Counted from the stretch's first letter, positions 18,824-27,858 are shown. The stretch is 64,000 bases of DNA from G963704535 sp963704535 (GCA_963704535.1 OY969916.1:7130001-7194000), one strand, 5' to 3'. Notes: generated from the letters alone by a model not told the origin. Numbers and translations are program-made.

Positions 18824-19696
18824 TTATGAGAAGGAGTTGCGAAAGGACGCGAGGTTGGCGCCGTTGGCGGCAAGCATACGCTGTTGGTCTTCCTGGAAAT
18901 GCCCGATCGCGCGGTACTTGGTGTAGCGATGGGCCAGCAGGGTGGAGGTATCGTGGTGGAGCAGTTGATCGAGGTGCCGTTGGATCGCCGCGCCCACAGT
19001 GGTGACAGTGATGTCGGCAGCGGTATGGGCGCCGCTCTCCGGCTCGGCGATGATCTCGTCGGCGATCTTGAACTCGTACAGATCCTGGGCGGTGATGCGC
19101 ATGGCGCGGGCGGCGTCGGGGGCTTTGGCGGCGTCGCGCCAGAGGATGGCGGCCGAGCCTTCAGGTGAGGCGACGGAGTAGACCGAGTGCTCAAGCATCA
19201 GAATGCGATCACCGACGCTGATCGCCAGGGCGCCGCCGCTGTTGCCCTCGCCGATCACGGTGGCGATGATCGGCACCCGCAGCCCGGCCATGACCAGGAT
19301 GCTCTCGGCGATTGCCGTGCCCTGCCCGCGCTCCTCGGACTGCATGCTTGGGTCGGCGCCGGGGGTATCGACGAAACAAAGCACTGGGAACCCGAACTTC
19401 TCGGCATGCTGGAAGAGCCGCACGGCTTTGCGGTAGCCGTCCGGGCGAGTCATGGCGAAGTTGCGCTTGACGTTCTCGCGCGCGTCGCGGCCTTTCTGAT
19501 GGCCGACGATCATCACCGTGCGGCCGTCGAAGCGGGCCGGACCGCCGATAATCGCAGCGTCGTCGCTGAAGCACCGATCGCCATGCAGCTCGACAAAATC
19601 TTCGCAGAGAATGCGGATGTAGTCGAGCGTGTGTGGCCGGTGCGGATGCCGCGCAAGTTGAACCTTATCCCACGGGGTTAACACTGTGGTCGACAT
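18824..19696 (-). CDS. accA: Acetyl-CoA carboxylase carboxyltransferase subunit alpha
   Basis: A 290-residue AccA. With AccD it transfers carboxyl from biotin to acetyl-CoA, giving malonyl-CoA for fatty-acid synthesis. Signatures: WDKVQLARHPHRPHTLDYI, HGDRCFSDDAAIIGG, FPVLCFVDTPGADPS, GQGTAIAESI and IGEGNSGGALAI. It lies 188 bp after accD on the same strand; the gap is filled by a heptamer array and a palindromic element, so the two genes probably remain one transcription unit. Confidence 0.95.
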   Translation of the reverse strand: MSTTVLTPWDKVQLARHPHRPHTLDYIRILCEDFVELHGDRCFSDDAAIIGGPARFDGRTVMIVGHQKGRDARENVKRNFAMTRPDGYRKAVRLFQHAEKFGFPVLCFVDTPGADPSMQSEERGQGTAIAESILVMAGLRVPIIATVIGEGNSGGALAISVGDRILMLEHSVYSVASPEGSAAILWRDAAKAPDAARAMRITAQDLYEFKIADEIIAEPESGAHTAADITVTTVGAAIQRHLDQLLHHDTSTLLAHRYTKYRAIGHFQEDQQRMLAANGANLASFRNSFS

Positions 19697-19713
19697 AATA
19701 CTACTACTATTGT

Positions 19714-19782
19714 AGGTAGGAGATTGGAGATCAGAGATTGGAGAGTAGGCATCGCAATCTCCAACCTCTGATCTCTAAATCA
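19714..19782. repeat. GGAGATT-type heptamer array and inverted partner between accD and accA
   Basis: GGAGATT/AGAGATT heptamers (19720-19745) are followed by their complement (CAATCTCC, GATCTCTAA) to about 19780, forming a hairpin. Confidence 0.8.
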
Positions 19783-19790
19783 TTTATTAA

Positions 19791-19884
19791 GAAACTGTCT
19801 GAAAAGGTCCGCGTCTCACTCGCAATCCCCGGTGGAAAAAGGATCTTGAGGGGCAGCCCCTCAAACTCCCCTTTCAGACGACCT
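19791..19884. mobile_element. Palindromic MITE-like element, family A, at the accD stop codon
   Basis: Begins GAAACTGTCTGAAAAGG and ends CCTTTCAGACGACCT, with the core TTGAGGGGCAGCCCCTCAA. Near-identical to the element at 27893-27990, including the inner CTCACTCGCAAT. It ends exactly at the accD stop codon (19885-19887). Confidence 0.8.
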
Positions 19885-20784
19885 CTAGGCGTTGACCATG
19901 ATCGGATCGCCGGGTGCTCGGTGCGTCGCACGGTATTGCGCGTCATAAAGCCGCAGCAGCCGCATCAGGGTCGCGCGCAGCTCCGAGCGCGGCACGACCA
20001 TATCGATCATGCCGTGTTCCAGCATAAATTCGGCGGTTTGAAAGTGCGGCGGCAGCTTCTGGCGGATCGTCTGCTCGATCACGCGCCGACCGGCAAAGCC
20101 AATGTTGGCGCCCGGCTCGGCGATGATCACATCGGCAACCGAGGCGTACGAGGCCGTCACGCCGCCATAGCATGGGTCCACCAGCAGCGAGATGTGCGGC
20201 TGGCGGGCGGCGGCGAGTTGCGTGAGCGCCGCGCTGATCTTGGCCATCTGCATCAGCGCGAGGACGCCCTCGTGCTGGCGCGCGCCGCCGGAGGTGTTGA
20301 TCGTCAGCAGCGGCGTGTGCTGCGCGGCGGCGCGCTCGGCTGCGCGGGTGATCTTCTCGCCGACGACGCTGCCCATCGAGCCGCCGATGAACCCGAACTC
20401 CAGGACCGTGATCTGGAGCGGGTGCGCCTCGATCGTGCCGTACCCGGCGATGATCGCGTCGTTCATGCCGTTGCGCTCGCGGTTCTCCTTGAGCTTCTGC
20501 GCGTAATTGTCTTTTGGCGAGACAAAGCCAAGCGGGTCGAGCGGGATCAAGCCGGCATCCGCTTCGACGAAAGAGTCCTCATCTAAGAGGCCGAGCCACT
20601 CGCGCGACCCCAGCCGCATATGGTAGCCACACTTGCAGACCTTCAGATTGTCGTTGAGCTGCTTGACATATGTCAGCTCGCCGCAGGAGGAGCACTTGAC
20701 CCACATGTTATCTGGGATCTGCTGGCCGTTATCGCGCTTCGCCGGCGTGAAGTGCTTGGGCGTGCGGCGGAAGAACTCTTTCAT
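19885..20784 (-). CDS. accD: Acetyl-CoA carboxylase carboxyltransferase subunit beta
   Basis: The 299-residue partner of AccA. The crotonase-like core has the typical FGFIGGSMGSVVGEKITRA, TSGGARQHEGVLALMQMAK and PCYGGVTASYA stretches. The N-terminal zinc ribbon is present but odd: the first knuckle is CSSC, the second reads VCKCGYH, that is CxC instead of the usual CxxC, with the four cysteines otherwise in place. A one-residue deletion or a sequencing indel pair could explain it; the downstream frame is intact. The start MKEFFRRTPKHF is right after an extended -10 promoter. Confidence 0.95.
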   Translation of the reverse strand: MKEFFRRTPKHFTPAKRDNGQQIPDNMWVKCSSCGELTYVKQLNDNLKVCKCGYHMRLGSREWLGLLDEDSFVEADAGLIPLDPLGFVSPKDNYAQKLKENRERNGMNDAIIAGYGTIEAHPLQITVLEFGFIGGSMGSVVGEKITRAAERAAAQHTPLLTINTSGGARQHEGVLALMQMAKISAALTQLAAARQPHISLLVDPCYGGVTASYASVADVIIAEPGANIGFAGRRVIEQTIRQKLPPHFQTAEFMLEHGMIDMVVPRSELRATLMRLLRLYDAQYRATHRAPGDPIMVNA

Positions 20785-20816
20785 GAAATGCTCTCCTGGC
20801 GTACAATGGCGGCGCT

Positions 20817-20825
20817 ATTATACCA
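20817..20825 (-). promoter_or_regulatory. Extended -10 promoter of accD
   Basis: On the minus strand TGG-TATAAT, 33 bp upstream of the accD start. No good -35 is visible at the usual distance, which fits an extended -10 type. Confidence 0.55.
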
Positions 20826-20930
20826 TACCTCTCAAGCGCTGCTGGAACGCTGTTCGATCTGCGAGCGTCCTTTTTACACTCTTGGTGTCGATCAACGCGG
20901 CTGTTGGTCCTATGTTCGCTTCGTTCGGGC

Positions 20931-20959
20931 TTGCACATTGCGCCAAGTTGTCATATGAT
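20931..20959 (+). promoter_or_regulatory. Promoter of the SH3-domain protein gene
   Basis: TTGCAC at 20931-20936, a 17-base spacer and TATGAT at 20954-20959, about 50-70 bp upstream of the start codons at 21009 and 21030. Confidence 0.5.
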
Positions 20960-21008
20960 ACTTTGTACTAATCCGGTGCGTCGGGCGCCCGTCACCACGT
21001 CGCGCTGA

Positions 21009-22271
21009 ATGGAAAGGAAACCGTGGGAGATGTTCGAAGCACTTCAGAATCCTATTGCGTTCGGAGTTGTCGGCTTGGTTTTGCTGGCGGCGATCGCGAT
21101 CCCGGTGTTGCTGCGGCGCAGAAGGGCCGGCCGCGACGAGGTGCAGCCGCCCGACTTCGGCCAGGCGATCGACTATACTTCCCTTCCCTTTGAGGAGCCC
21201 AAGAACCTGGGGGAGCGGATCAGGCAGGCGCCGTTGGGCATGAAGCTAGTGGCGGGGTTGGTGCCGCTGGTCCTGCTGATCGGCGGCGCGATCCTGATCC
21301 TGACCTTTTTCCAAGCGAGCGGCGACACCCCGACGACGCCTGAGCCGCCGCCGGTGACGATCTCTAATGTGACCGCGCGCATCGCCGGGGTCGGTAAGAT
21401 CCGGGTGGAGGCGGACACGACGCTGCCGGAGGAGGCCGAGGTGCAGGCGACGATGCTGGAGGGCGACCAGGATTTTCCATGGTACAACGCCGAAAAAGCC
21501 GGCACGAAAGTCACTGGTGGCCGCGTGGTCATGATCCTGGAGCGTGCCAGCGGGGCGCCGGTGCCGAAACGCGACGTGGATCAGTCGGTCGTGTTGAGTG
21601 CGACCGGCCCAAATGGTCAGTTGGTCCAATCGGAGCCGGCCAAGGTGGATGTGGTGGCACGCTACGAGGGTGATTACTTCCAACTTGCGGCGGCCGAGCC
21701 GCCGACGCCTGTGCCGCCGACCCCGACGGCTGTGCCGGAGCCGCCGACGGCTGTGTCGGCGGTGACTGCATCACCGGAGCCGCCGCCGACGGAAACGGTG
21801 ACGCTCACGGCCACTGTATTCAACGGCGGTAACATCCGGCGGGTGCCCGAGGTGACTCAGAATCAAGAGGATGTGCTCGGCGAGATCCACGCCGGCGAAG
21901 TTGTGACTTTGTTGGAGCAGAGCGCCAATGGGCAGTGGTACCGGGTGCAAGCACAGGAGGCTGAGGGCTGGGTGAGCAAGACCCTGCTGACGGTGGAGTT
22001 GGCGGTCGCCGAGCAGGTGCCAAAGGTGACGCCGATCCCAACCGGCCTGACGGCGACGGTCTTCAACGGCGGTAATGTGCGTGAGCGCCCAGTGACCGGC
22101 AGGCCGCTCGACCAGGTCAACGCCGGTGAGACGGTGCAACTAGTGTCGAAGACGGCCGATGGCGGCTGGTACATGATCATCAGTGAGCGCAATGTCCAGG
22201 GCTGGGTGAGTGTGACCCTGCTGAACCGAATCCCTGAGGATGTCGCGCAGCAGGTGCCGGTGGCACAGTAA
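21009..22271 (+). CDS. Membrane-anchored protein with two bacterial SH3 domains
   Basis: 420 residues from ATG 21009 (an alternative ATG at 21030, MFEALQNP, is equally possible). Two hydrophobic helices lie near residues 15-35 and 77-100. Then come a beta-rich segment (VTISNVTARIAGVGKIRVEA), a Pro/Thr-rich linker (PPTPVPPTPTAVPEPP) and two SH3b repeats, each starting LTATVFNGGN and ending GWVSKTLL or GWVSVTLL. Such domains bind cell-wall or envelope ligands outside the membrane. No catalytic domain is visible. It lies 8 bp upstream of the exonuclease gene on the same strand. Confidence 0.8.
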   Translation: MERKPWEMFEALQNPIAFGVVGLVLLAAIAIPVLLRRRRAGRDEVQPPDFGQAIDYTSLPFEEPKNLGERIRQAPLGMKLVAGLVPLVLLIGGAILILTFFQASGDTPTTPEPPPVTISNVTARIAGVGKIRVEADTTLPEEAEVQATMLEGDQDFPWYNAEKAGTKVTGGRVVMILERASGAPVPKRDVDQSVVLSATGPNGQLVQSEPAKVDVVARYEGDYFQLAAAEPPTPVPPTPTAVPEPPTAVSAVTASPEPPPTETVTLTATVFNGGNIRRVPEVTQNQEDVLGEIHAGEVVTLLEQSANGQWYRVQAQEAEGWVSKTLLTVELAVAEQVPKVTPIPTGLTATVFNGGNVRERPVTGRPLDQVNAGETVQLVSKTADGGWYMIISERNVQGWVSVTLLNRIPEDVAQQVPVAQ

Positions 22272-22279
22272 CCAACGCT

Positions 22280-23092
22280 ATGCTCTACCTGCCACTGCGT
22301 ACCGTCCCGCTAGTATTTCTGGACCTGGAGACGACCGGACTGCACCCGCACCAGGGCGATCGGATCTGTGAGGTGGCCCTGCAACGCGTGGCGGGCGGGC
22401 GGATCGAGACGACGCTGGATAGCCTGATCGATCCGGGGCGCCCACTCAGCGCCGGAGCGTTCTATGTCAACGGGATCGGCCCCGAGCAACTGGTCGGCGC
22501 CCCGACGTTTGCCACGATCGTCGAGCCGCTGCTGGAGCGGTTTGCCAGCGCTGCGCTGGTCGCTCATAACGCGCCGTTCGATGTCGAGTTCCTCCGCGCC
22601 GAGTTAGCGCGGATGAACCGCTCGCTGCCGGCGATCCCGGCGATCGATACACTGGCGCTCGCCCGTCGCCTCATTCCGCACCGCCGCTCGCACAGCCTGG
22701 CCGCGCTGGCGGCTGCGCTCGGCGGCACGCCGCCAGCCCACCGCGCCATGGCCGATGCGTTGGCGCTGCGGCTGGTGTTCGATGACCTGGTGCAGCGGCT
22801 GGAGGCGCTGGGCATCACCACGCTCGGCGATACGCTGCGGTTCGCGAGTGGCTTTACGCCGGCCGACCCCGACCCGATCGCGCCGCCGTTGATCGCCACT
22901 GCGCTGCACGAGGGCCGGCTGCTGCGGATTGTCTACGTCTCGGTCAAGAGCCCGCTGCCGGTCGAGCGGGTCATCCGGCCCCTCGCCGTCGTCCGCGAGC
23001 GCGGTGCGCTGTACCTGCGGGCCTACTGCTTCCTCCGCGATGACCTGCGCGCCTTCCTAATCGAGAAGATCCAGCATATTGAAATAGTGTGA
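22280..23092 (+). CDS. DEDDh exonuclease fused to a C-terminal WYL domain
   Basis: The 270-residue protein has an N-terminal RNase T/DNA polymerase III epsilon-type 3'-5' exonuclease (residues about 8-180): VFLDLETTGL (ExoI, D and E), HNAPFDVEFL (ExoII, D) and HRAMADALALRLVF (ExoIII, H and D). The last 75 residues match the WYL pattern: LRIVYVSVKSPLPVERVIRPL, then ALYLRAYCFLRDDLRAFLIEKI. WYL domains sense nucleic acid or nucleotide ligands in many defence and DNA-damage regulators, so this could be a ligand-controlled nuclease (inference). 8 bp after the SH3 gene. Confidence 0.85.
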   Translation: MLYLPLRTVPLVFLDLETTGLHPHQGDRICEVALQRVAGGRIETTLDSLIDPGRPLSAGAFYVNGIGPEQLVGAPTFATIVEPLLERFASAALVAHNAPFDVEFLRAELARMNRSLPAIPAIDTLALARRLIPHRRSHSLAALAAALGGTPPAHRAMADALALRLVFDDLVQRLEALGITTLGDTLRFASGFTPADPDPIAPPLIATALHEGRLLRIVYVSVKSPLPVERVIRPLAVVRERGALYLRAYCFLRDDLRAFLIEKIQHIEIV

Positions 23093-23175
23093 CCAGTCGT
23101 ACGTAACCCAAAAAGCTCTACCCTGCGCGATGCCATGCTGGCGCACCAGGTGCTGATGGCGCTGAGGATTTAATC

Positions 23176-24630
23176 ATGTCCACCAAGCAACTCGTCTTCA
23201 ACGGTATCAACGGTGCTACTGGCGAATACGGCCTGCCGCCTATGACCAGCAAAGAGCTATCTAAGTTTATCCGAGGCGAGGCAACCCCGGAAAACCTGAG
23301 CGAACTCCGGTACAGGTACAGATCGAAAACCGAGCAGCACCTGGGGGTCAAAGAAGGGATCGACCCCAAGAAACTCGACCAGGCCGGCTGGGGCATCATC
23401 TTCGCCCACGACGCCGAGCCGGCCATTAAGGAGGCTCTCCGTGAATTGATCGCCCTACGCAAGGAGCAAACTGGCGATTACTTCCGGCTCTATGAAGGCC
23501 CCAACGGCTTCCGCCGCGGCAAAGATACCAAGTCTAGCTTTCTGGCCCGCCACGGTGCCGGCCCCGGCCCGGCCGACTCGGAGAACGTGCCTTACTACCT
23601 CTTAATCGTAGGCAGCCCTGAAGCCATCCCCTACACCTTTCAATATCAGCTCGACGTGCAGTACGCCGTCGGCCGGATCTCCTTTGATACGCCCCAGGAA
23701 TACGCGAACTATGCCGGCAGCGTGGTCGCGGTTGAAAAGCGCAATGTTAAACTACCGCGCCGGGTCAGCTTCTTTGGGGTGGCCAATGACGACGATGATG
23801 TCACCCATAAGACCAGTGAGCTGCTGGTTGAACCCCTTTACAACAAGTTCAAAGATAATCGCGCAGACTGGCAGTTCTCGGCTTATTTGCACGGAGACGC
23901 GACCAAGGCCCAGATGAAGCGCTTGCTAGGCGGCGATCAGACGCCCGCGTTGCTCTTCACTGGTAGCCACGGTATGGAGTTCCCGCTAGGAGATGCGCGC
24001 CAGATTCCCCACCAGGGTGCGCTGCTATGTCAGGACTGGCCTGGCCCCCAGAAATGGCGGGGCAAGGGTGCCATCCCCCAGGACTACTATTTTGCCGGTG
24101 ACGATCTGAGCAGCGAGGCCAGCCTGCTGGGTCTGCTGGCCTTCCACTTCGCTTGCTACGGAGTTGGCACACCCCTCGACGACGATTTCTCGAAGCAAGC
24201 GTTTAAGCAGCGTAGGGCCATTGCCGAACGGCCCTTCATTGCCGGGTTGCCTACTCGGATGCTCAGCCATCCGCGCGGCGGCGCGCTGGCGGTAATCGGC
24301 CACGTGGAGCGAGCGTGGAGCTACTCTTTCGACTGGCCCGGCGCCGGTGCTCAGAGGGTGGTGTTCGAGAGCACCCTGCAACGGCTCCTGAATGGCCACC
24401 CCGTCGGCTCAGCCGTCGAGTTCTTCAACGAGCGCTGGGCTGAGCTGGCCACAGTGCTCAGCACTGAGCTGGAGGAGATCGAGTTCGGCAAACAGTTCGA
24501 CCCCTACGAACTAGCCAGCCTGTGGACGACCAACAACGACGCCCGCAGCTATGTGATCGTCGGCGACCCGGCAGTACGTTTGCCGGTGGCCGCGCGCGGA
24601 GGAATTCTCGGCCCACCGCCGGTTATCTGA
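23176..24630 (+). CDS. Caspase-fold-like (clan CD / C25- or CHAT-like) cysteine protease candidate
   Basis: A 484-residue soluble protein without a signal peptide. I do not recognise a named family. Residues about 250-330 have the clan CD layout: a hydrophobic strand then a His box, ALLFTGSHGME, and about 70 residues later another strand ending in a Cys box, LAFHFACYGVG. In caspases, gingipains and CHAT proteases these are the catalytic His and Cys. The preceding segment (YYLLIVGSPEAIPYTFQYQL) resembles the N-terminal strand of peptidase C25. Substrate and partner are unknown; no obvious effector gene is adjacent. Confidence 0.6.
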   Translation: MSTKQLVFNGINGATGEYGLPPMTSKELSKFIRGEATPENLSELRYRYRSKTEQHLGVKEGIDPKKLDQAGWGIIFAHDAEPAIKEALRELIALRKEQTGDYFRLYEGPNGFRRGKDTKSSFLARHGAGPGPADSENVPYYLLIVGSPEAIPYTFQYQLDVQYAVGRISFDTPQEYANYAGSVVAVEKRNVKLPRRVSFFGVANDDDDVTHKTSELLVEPLYNKFKDNRADWQFSAYLHGDATKAQMKRLLGGDQTPALLFTGSHGMEFPLGDARQIPHQGALLCQDWPGPQKWRGKGAIPQDYYFAGDDLSSEASLLGLLAFHFACYGVGTPLDDDFSKQAFKQRRAIAERPFIAGLPTRMLSHPRGGALAVIGHVERAWSYSFDWPGAGAQRVVFESTLQRLLNGHPVGSAVEFFNERWAELATVLSTELEEIEFGKQFDPYELASLWTTNNDARSYVIVGDPAVRLPVAARGGILGPPPVI

Positions 24631-24677
24631 ATTTGGTATGACCCGACCGCTGCTTTCCCTCTGCGTCTGCCACCAGA

Positions 24678-26204
24678 TCATTCTTGCGGCGGCAGCAGCG
24701 CATCCCACCACAGCCGGCCCGCGCGCTTTTGCATCAGGTCGACGTGGATGTGCTTCTCCTCGGTGTAGGCCATCAGCCCGTAGATGCCGTGCTCGCGACC
24801 GACGCCGCTCTGCTTGTAGCCGCCGAATGGCGCCAGCGGGTTGATCAGGTGGTGGTCGTTGATCCAGACGGTGCCGCTGCGGATGCGCTTGGCCACCTCG
24901 ATCGCCGCTTGTAGGTCGCGCGACCAGACCGCCGCCCCCAGGCCGTAGTCGTTCGCGTTCGCCAGCTCGATCGCCTCGCTGACGGTGCGATACGGGATCA
25001 CCGACAGCACCGGCCCGAAGATCTCCTCCTGGGCCAGGCGCGACCCATTCCTCACCTGGGTGAAGATCGTAGGCTCGACGAAGGGGCCGCGCTCGAAGCC
25101 GGCCACATTGGCCCTTCGTCCGCCGGTGGCCAGCAGTGCGCCCTCGGATTTGCCGATCGCGATATATTCCTCGACTGTGGCGCGCTGCCGCTCCGACACC
25201 AGCGGCCCCAGGTCGGTCTCCAGGTCCAGCGGGTCGCCCAGGCGCAAGCTCCTGGCCCGCGCCACCAGCCGGTCGAGGAACTCGTCGTGGATCGACTCGG
25301 GTACCAGGCAGCGGGTGCCGGCCTCGCAGCTCTGGCCGCCGTTGAAGAAGACCCCGAAGAGCACCCCGTCGGTCGCCAGGTCGAGGTCGGCGTCGGGCAT
25401 CACCAGGCTGGGCGACTTGCCGCCCAACTCAAGCGTGACGCGCTTGATCGTCGCGCTGGAGAGCGCCATGATGCGCCGGCCGACCTCGGTCGATCCGGTG
25501 AAGGCGATCTTGTCGACGCCAGGGTGGCGCGCGAGGGCTTCGCCGGTGATGGCGCCCGCGCCGGTGATTAGGTTGACTACGCCGCGCGGCAGCAGGCCCG
25601 TCGCGTGGATGGTCTCGACCAACATCAGCGCTGTCAGCGGCGTGTAGGAGGCCGGCTTCAGCACGAGGGTGTTGCCGGCGGCCAGGGCAGGTGCGATCTT
25701 CCACGCGGCCATGAGCAGCGGGTAGTTCCAGGGGATGATCTGGCCGCAAACGCCGATCGGCTCACGCCAGACGAAGTTCCAACTGACCGTCGGCGTGTCG
25801 ATCCAGGGCAGTGGCTCATAGGGGTGCCGGCGCGCCAGCTCGGCGAAGGTCCGAAAGTGCTCGATCGCCCAGGGCACATCGACGAACATGGTCTTGCGGA
25901 GCGGCGCGCCGAGGTTGCGCGACTTGATCTCGGCGAACTCAGTGCTGCGCTCCTGGAGCGCATCGGCGATGGCGTGCAGAATCCGGGCCCGCTCGTGCGG
26001 CGGGGTGTGGGGCCACGGCCCGCGGTCAAAGGCCTCGCGCGCCGCGGCGACCGCGCGATCGACGTCGGCGACGGTGCCGGCGGCGATGTGGGCCAGCGGC
26101 GTGCCGTGGGCCGGCTCGAACACCGGCATCAGTTCGCCGTCGGCGGCATCGGACCAGCGCCCATCGATATACAGGCCGTAGCGCGGTAGATCACTGTCGT
26201 TCAT
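24678..26204 (-). CDS. NAD(P)-dependent aldehyde dehydrogenase
   Basis: A 508-residue member of the aldehyde dehydrogenase superfamily, oxidising an aldehyde to the acid. Visible signatures: WNYPLLMAAWKIAPALAAGNT (cofactor site), FTGSTEVGRRIM, the general base in TLELGGKSP, and the catalytic cysteine in FFNGGQSCEAGTRC. The C-terminus (APFGGYKQSGVGREHGIYGLMAYTE) fits betaine-aldehyde or broad-substrate dehydrogenases. The substrate cannot be assigned. It is transcribed after the glycosyltransferase gene, but no functional link is apparent. Confidence 0.93.
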   Translation of the reverse strand: MNDSDLPRYGLYIDGRWSDAADGELMPVFEPAHGTPLAHIAAGTVADVDRAVAAAREAFDRGPWPHTPPHERARILHAIADALQERSTEFAEIKSRNLGAPLRKTMFVDVPWAIEHFRTFAELARRHPYEPLPWIDTPTVSWNFVWREPIGVCGQIIPWNYPLLMAAWKIAPALAAGNTLVLKPASYTPLTALMLVETIHATGLLPRGVVNLITGAGAITGEALARHPGVDKIAFTGSTEVGRRIMALSSATIKRVTLELGGKSPSLVMPDADLDLATDGVLFGVFFNGGQSCEAGTRCLVPESIHDEFLDRLVARARSLRLGDPLDLETDLGPLVSERQRATVEEYIAIGKSEGALLATGGRRANVAGFERGPFVEPTIFTQVRNGSRLAQEEIFGPVLSVIPYRTVSEAIELANANDYGLGAAVWSRDLQAAIEVAKRIRSGTVWINDHHLINPLAPFGGYKQSGVGREHGIYGLMAYTEEKHIHVDLMQKRAGRLWWDALLPPQE

Positions 26205-26229
26205 GGTGCAGTTCTCCTCTTACTGGTGA

Positions 26230-26256
26230 GATTTCTCAATTCTCAATTTTACATTC
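26230..26256. repeat. CAATTCT heptamer array at the glycosyltransferase stop codon
   Basis: TTCTCAA heptamers with one TTTTACA interruption. The last TCA (26257-26259) is the complement of the TGA stop of the upstream gene. Confidence 0.8.
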
Positions 26257-27858
26257 TCAATTCGGTTCCTTGGGGACGTAGGTGTAAATCGTATCGCGGT
26301 GGGCCACGCGGTAGTGCTCGCGGATGGCGGCGATCATCTCGCGGGTCCAGCGCCCAGCGGGGTCGGCGGTCTGCTTCTCGACGTCGATCGGTATCAGGAT
26401 CGCGCTGAAGCGCCGCTCGGCGATCTCGCGCAGCAGACCGCGCTGATCCCAGATACCGCTGTTGGCGGCTGGCCCCATGGTCGAGGGGTCATCGTAGCGC
26501 AGCGGTCGGTCGGCGGCGACGAGCAACCCGACGTCGTCGGCCAGGATCTCGCCCGGCGTATTGCGGATGAGGCTGATGAAGCGCTCCGGCGGCTTGTCGG
26601 GCGCCAGCTCCCTGGTGTACCAGGGCGGGGGTCGCAGGGCAAGGTAGAGCTGGGCGACCAGCAGTATGATGATGCCGAGCGCGGTCGGGAACGAGCGCGC
26701 CGGCAGCTCTGTGGCCCAGCCGGCGGCGATGCTGGTGGCCAGCGCGAGCGCGAGCAGGCACTCCAGCAGGTGGTTGTGGTTCGCGCCGGTCTCGCCCGCG
26801 CCCAGGAGCGTGATTGGGGCCATCAGCGCGTAGCAGGCGGGCACGAGCATACGGTCGCTCCGAGCGGCGCGTGCCAGTAGCACCAGGGCCAGCAGCATGG
26901 CCGGCCAGTACGGCGCGAGCAGCACCACAAACTTGCGTAGCAGGTATGGCGACCACCACTCGCTGCGGTGTAGGCCCCAGACGTGGGCGGTGAACTGGCC
27001 GCCGGTCGTGAGGTCGAGCGCGAGCCAGGCGCCAAGCGTCAGCGCCAGGTAGCTTAGCCCAAAGGCGAGCGTCCGCTGGCGCAGCGGCAGGCGCCCGACA
27101 TAGCCGGCGCGCGGGGCGTGGCGAAAGGCGCGAAGATCGGTGATGAGCAGGGCCAGGCCGGTCGCAAGCGGGGCGGCGATGCTGGTCTGCTTGGTAAAGA
27201 AGGCCAGGGCGAAGCATACTGCTGCTGCGACCACCGGCCATTGAGGATGGAGGATGGAGGATGGAGGATGGAGGGCGGTCCATCCTCCATCCTCCATCCT
27301 CCATCCTCCATCTTCGGTGGCGCGCGAGGCGAGGTAGAGCCCCAGCGCCGTCCAGAGCAGCGCCAGCATATCCGGCTTGATCCGGGTGGCCCACAGCACG
27401 ACCGGCGGCGCGCCGAGAAACAGCGCCGCGCCGAGCAGACCGCCGAGCCACATTCCGCCGATGCGCCGGACGATTAGGATCAGGAGCAGCGTGATGCCCA
27501 GTGCCGCGACCAGCGAGATCATCCGCCCGGCCCAGAAGACGTGCGGGCCGGCTACCTGGTCGGCCAGCCCCAGGATCAGGGGATGGAGCGGCGGGTAGGG
27601 GGCGGAGACGAAGCGATCGGTGGTGAGCGGTTGGTAGAGCGGCTCGCCGGCCCTCCAGAGGCGGGCCTCGTGCAGTAGTGTGCCTTCGAGGCCGTCGTGC
27701 GGGTAGGGGTAGCTCAGCAGCGCCGCCAGCCGGCTGAACGCGACCCAGAGCAGCGGTAGCGCCGCAAGGCCGAGGATCGCCGGCGCGATGGGCGCGAGCC
27801 GCATGACGATGGTGCGTGCTATTGGTTGAGCGCTTGATTGAGACCGGGCGTTGGGCAT
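26257..27858 (-). CDS. Polytopic membrane glycosyltransferase (GT39/ArnT-like)
   Basis: A 533-residue protein with about ten hydrophobic segments and the GT-C features of the PMT/ArnT group: YPYPHDGLEG near residue 50 (acidic first-loop motif), YPPLHPLILGLAD, and a soluble C-terminal portion. It should move a lipid-linked sugar onto an acceptor outside the membrane. A heptamer palindrome is translated in frame near residues 179-203 as EDGGWRMEDGGW then LHPPSSILHP, within a loop between helices. The start could be the internal Met at MRLAPIAPAILG. Confidence 0.82.
   Translation of the reverse strand: MPNARSQSSAQPIARTIVMRLAPIAPAILGLAALPLLWVAFSRLAALLSYPYPHDGLEGTLLHEARLWRAGEPLYQPLTTDRFVSAPYPPLHPLILGLADQVAGPHVFWAGRMISLVAALGITLLLILIVRRIGGMWLGGLLGAALFLGAPPVVLWATRIKPDMLALLWTALGLYLASRATEDGGWRMEDGGWTALHPPSSILHPQWPVVAAAVCFALAFFTKQTSIAAPLATGLALLITDLRAFRHAPRAGYVGRLPLRQRTLAFGLSYLALTLGAWLALDLTTGGQFTAHVWGLHRSEWWSPYLLRKFVVLLAPYWPAMLLALVLLARAARSDRMLVPACYALMAPITLLGAGETGANHNHLLECLLALALATSIAAGWATELPARSFPTALGIIILLVAQLYLALRPPPWYTRELAPDKPPERFISLIRNTPGEILADDVGLLVAADRPLRYDDPSTMGPAANSGIWDQRGLLREIAERRFSAILIPIDVEKQTADPAGRWTREMIAAIREHYRVAHRDTIYTYVPKEPN
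27243..27313. repeat. Inverted GGATGGA heptamer arrays inside the glycosyltransferase gene
   Basis: Four GGATGGA heptamers (27243-27272) face four complementary TCCATCC heptamers (27280-27308) across GGGCGG. This is an almost perfect hairpin inside a coding region, translated without a stop. Confidence 0.9.
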
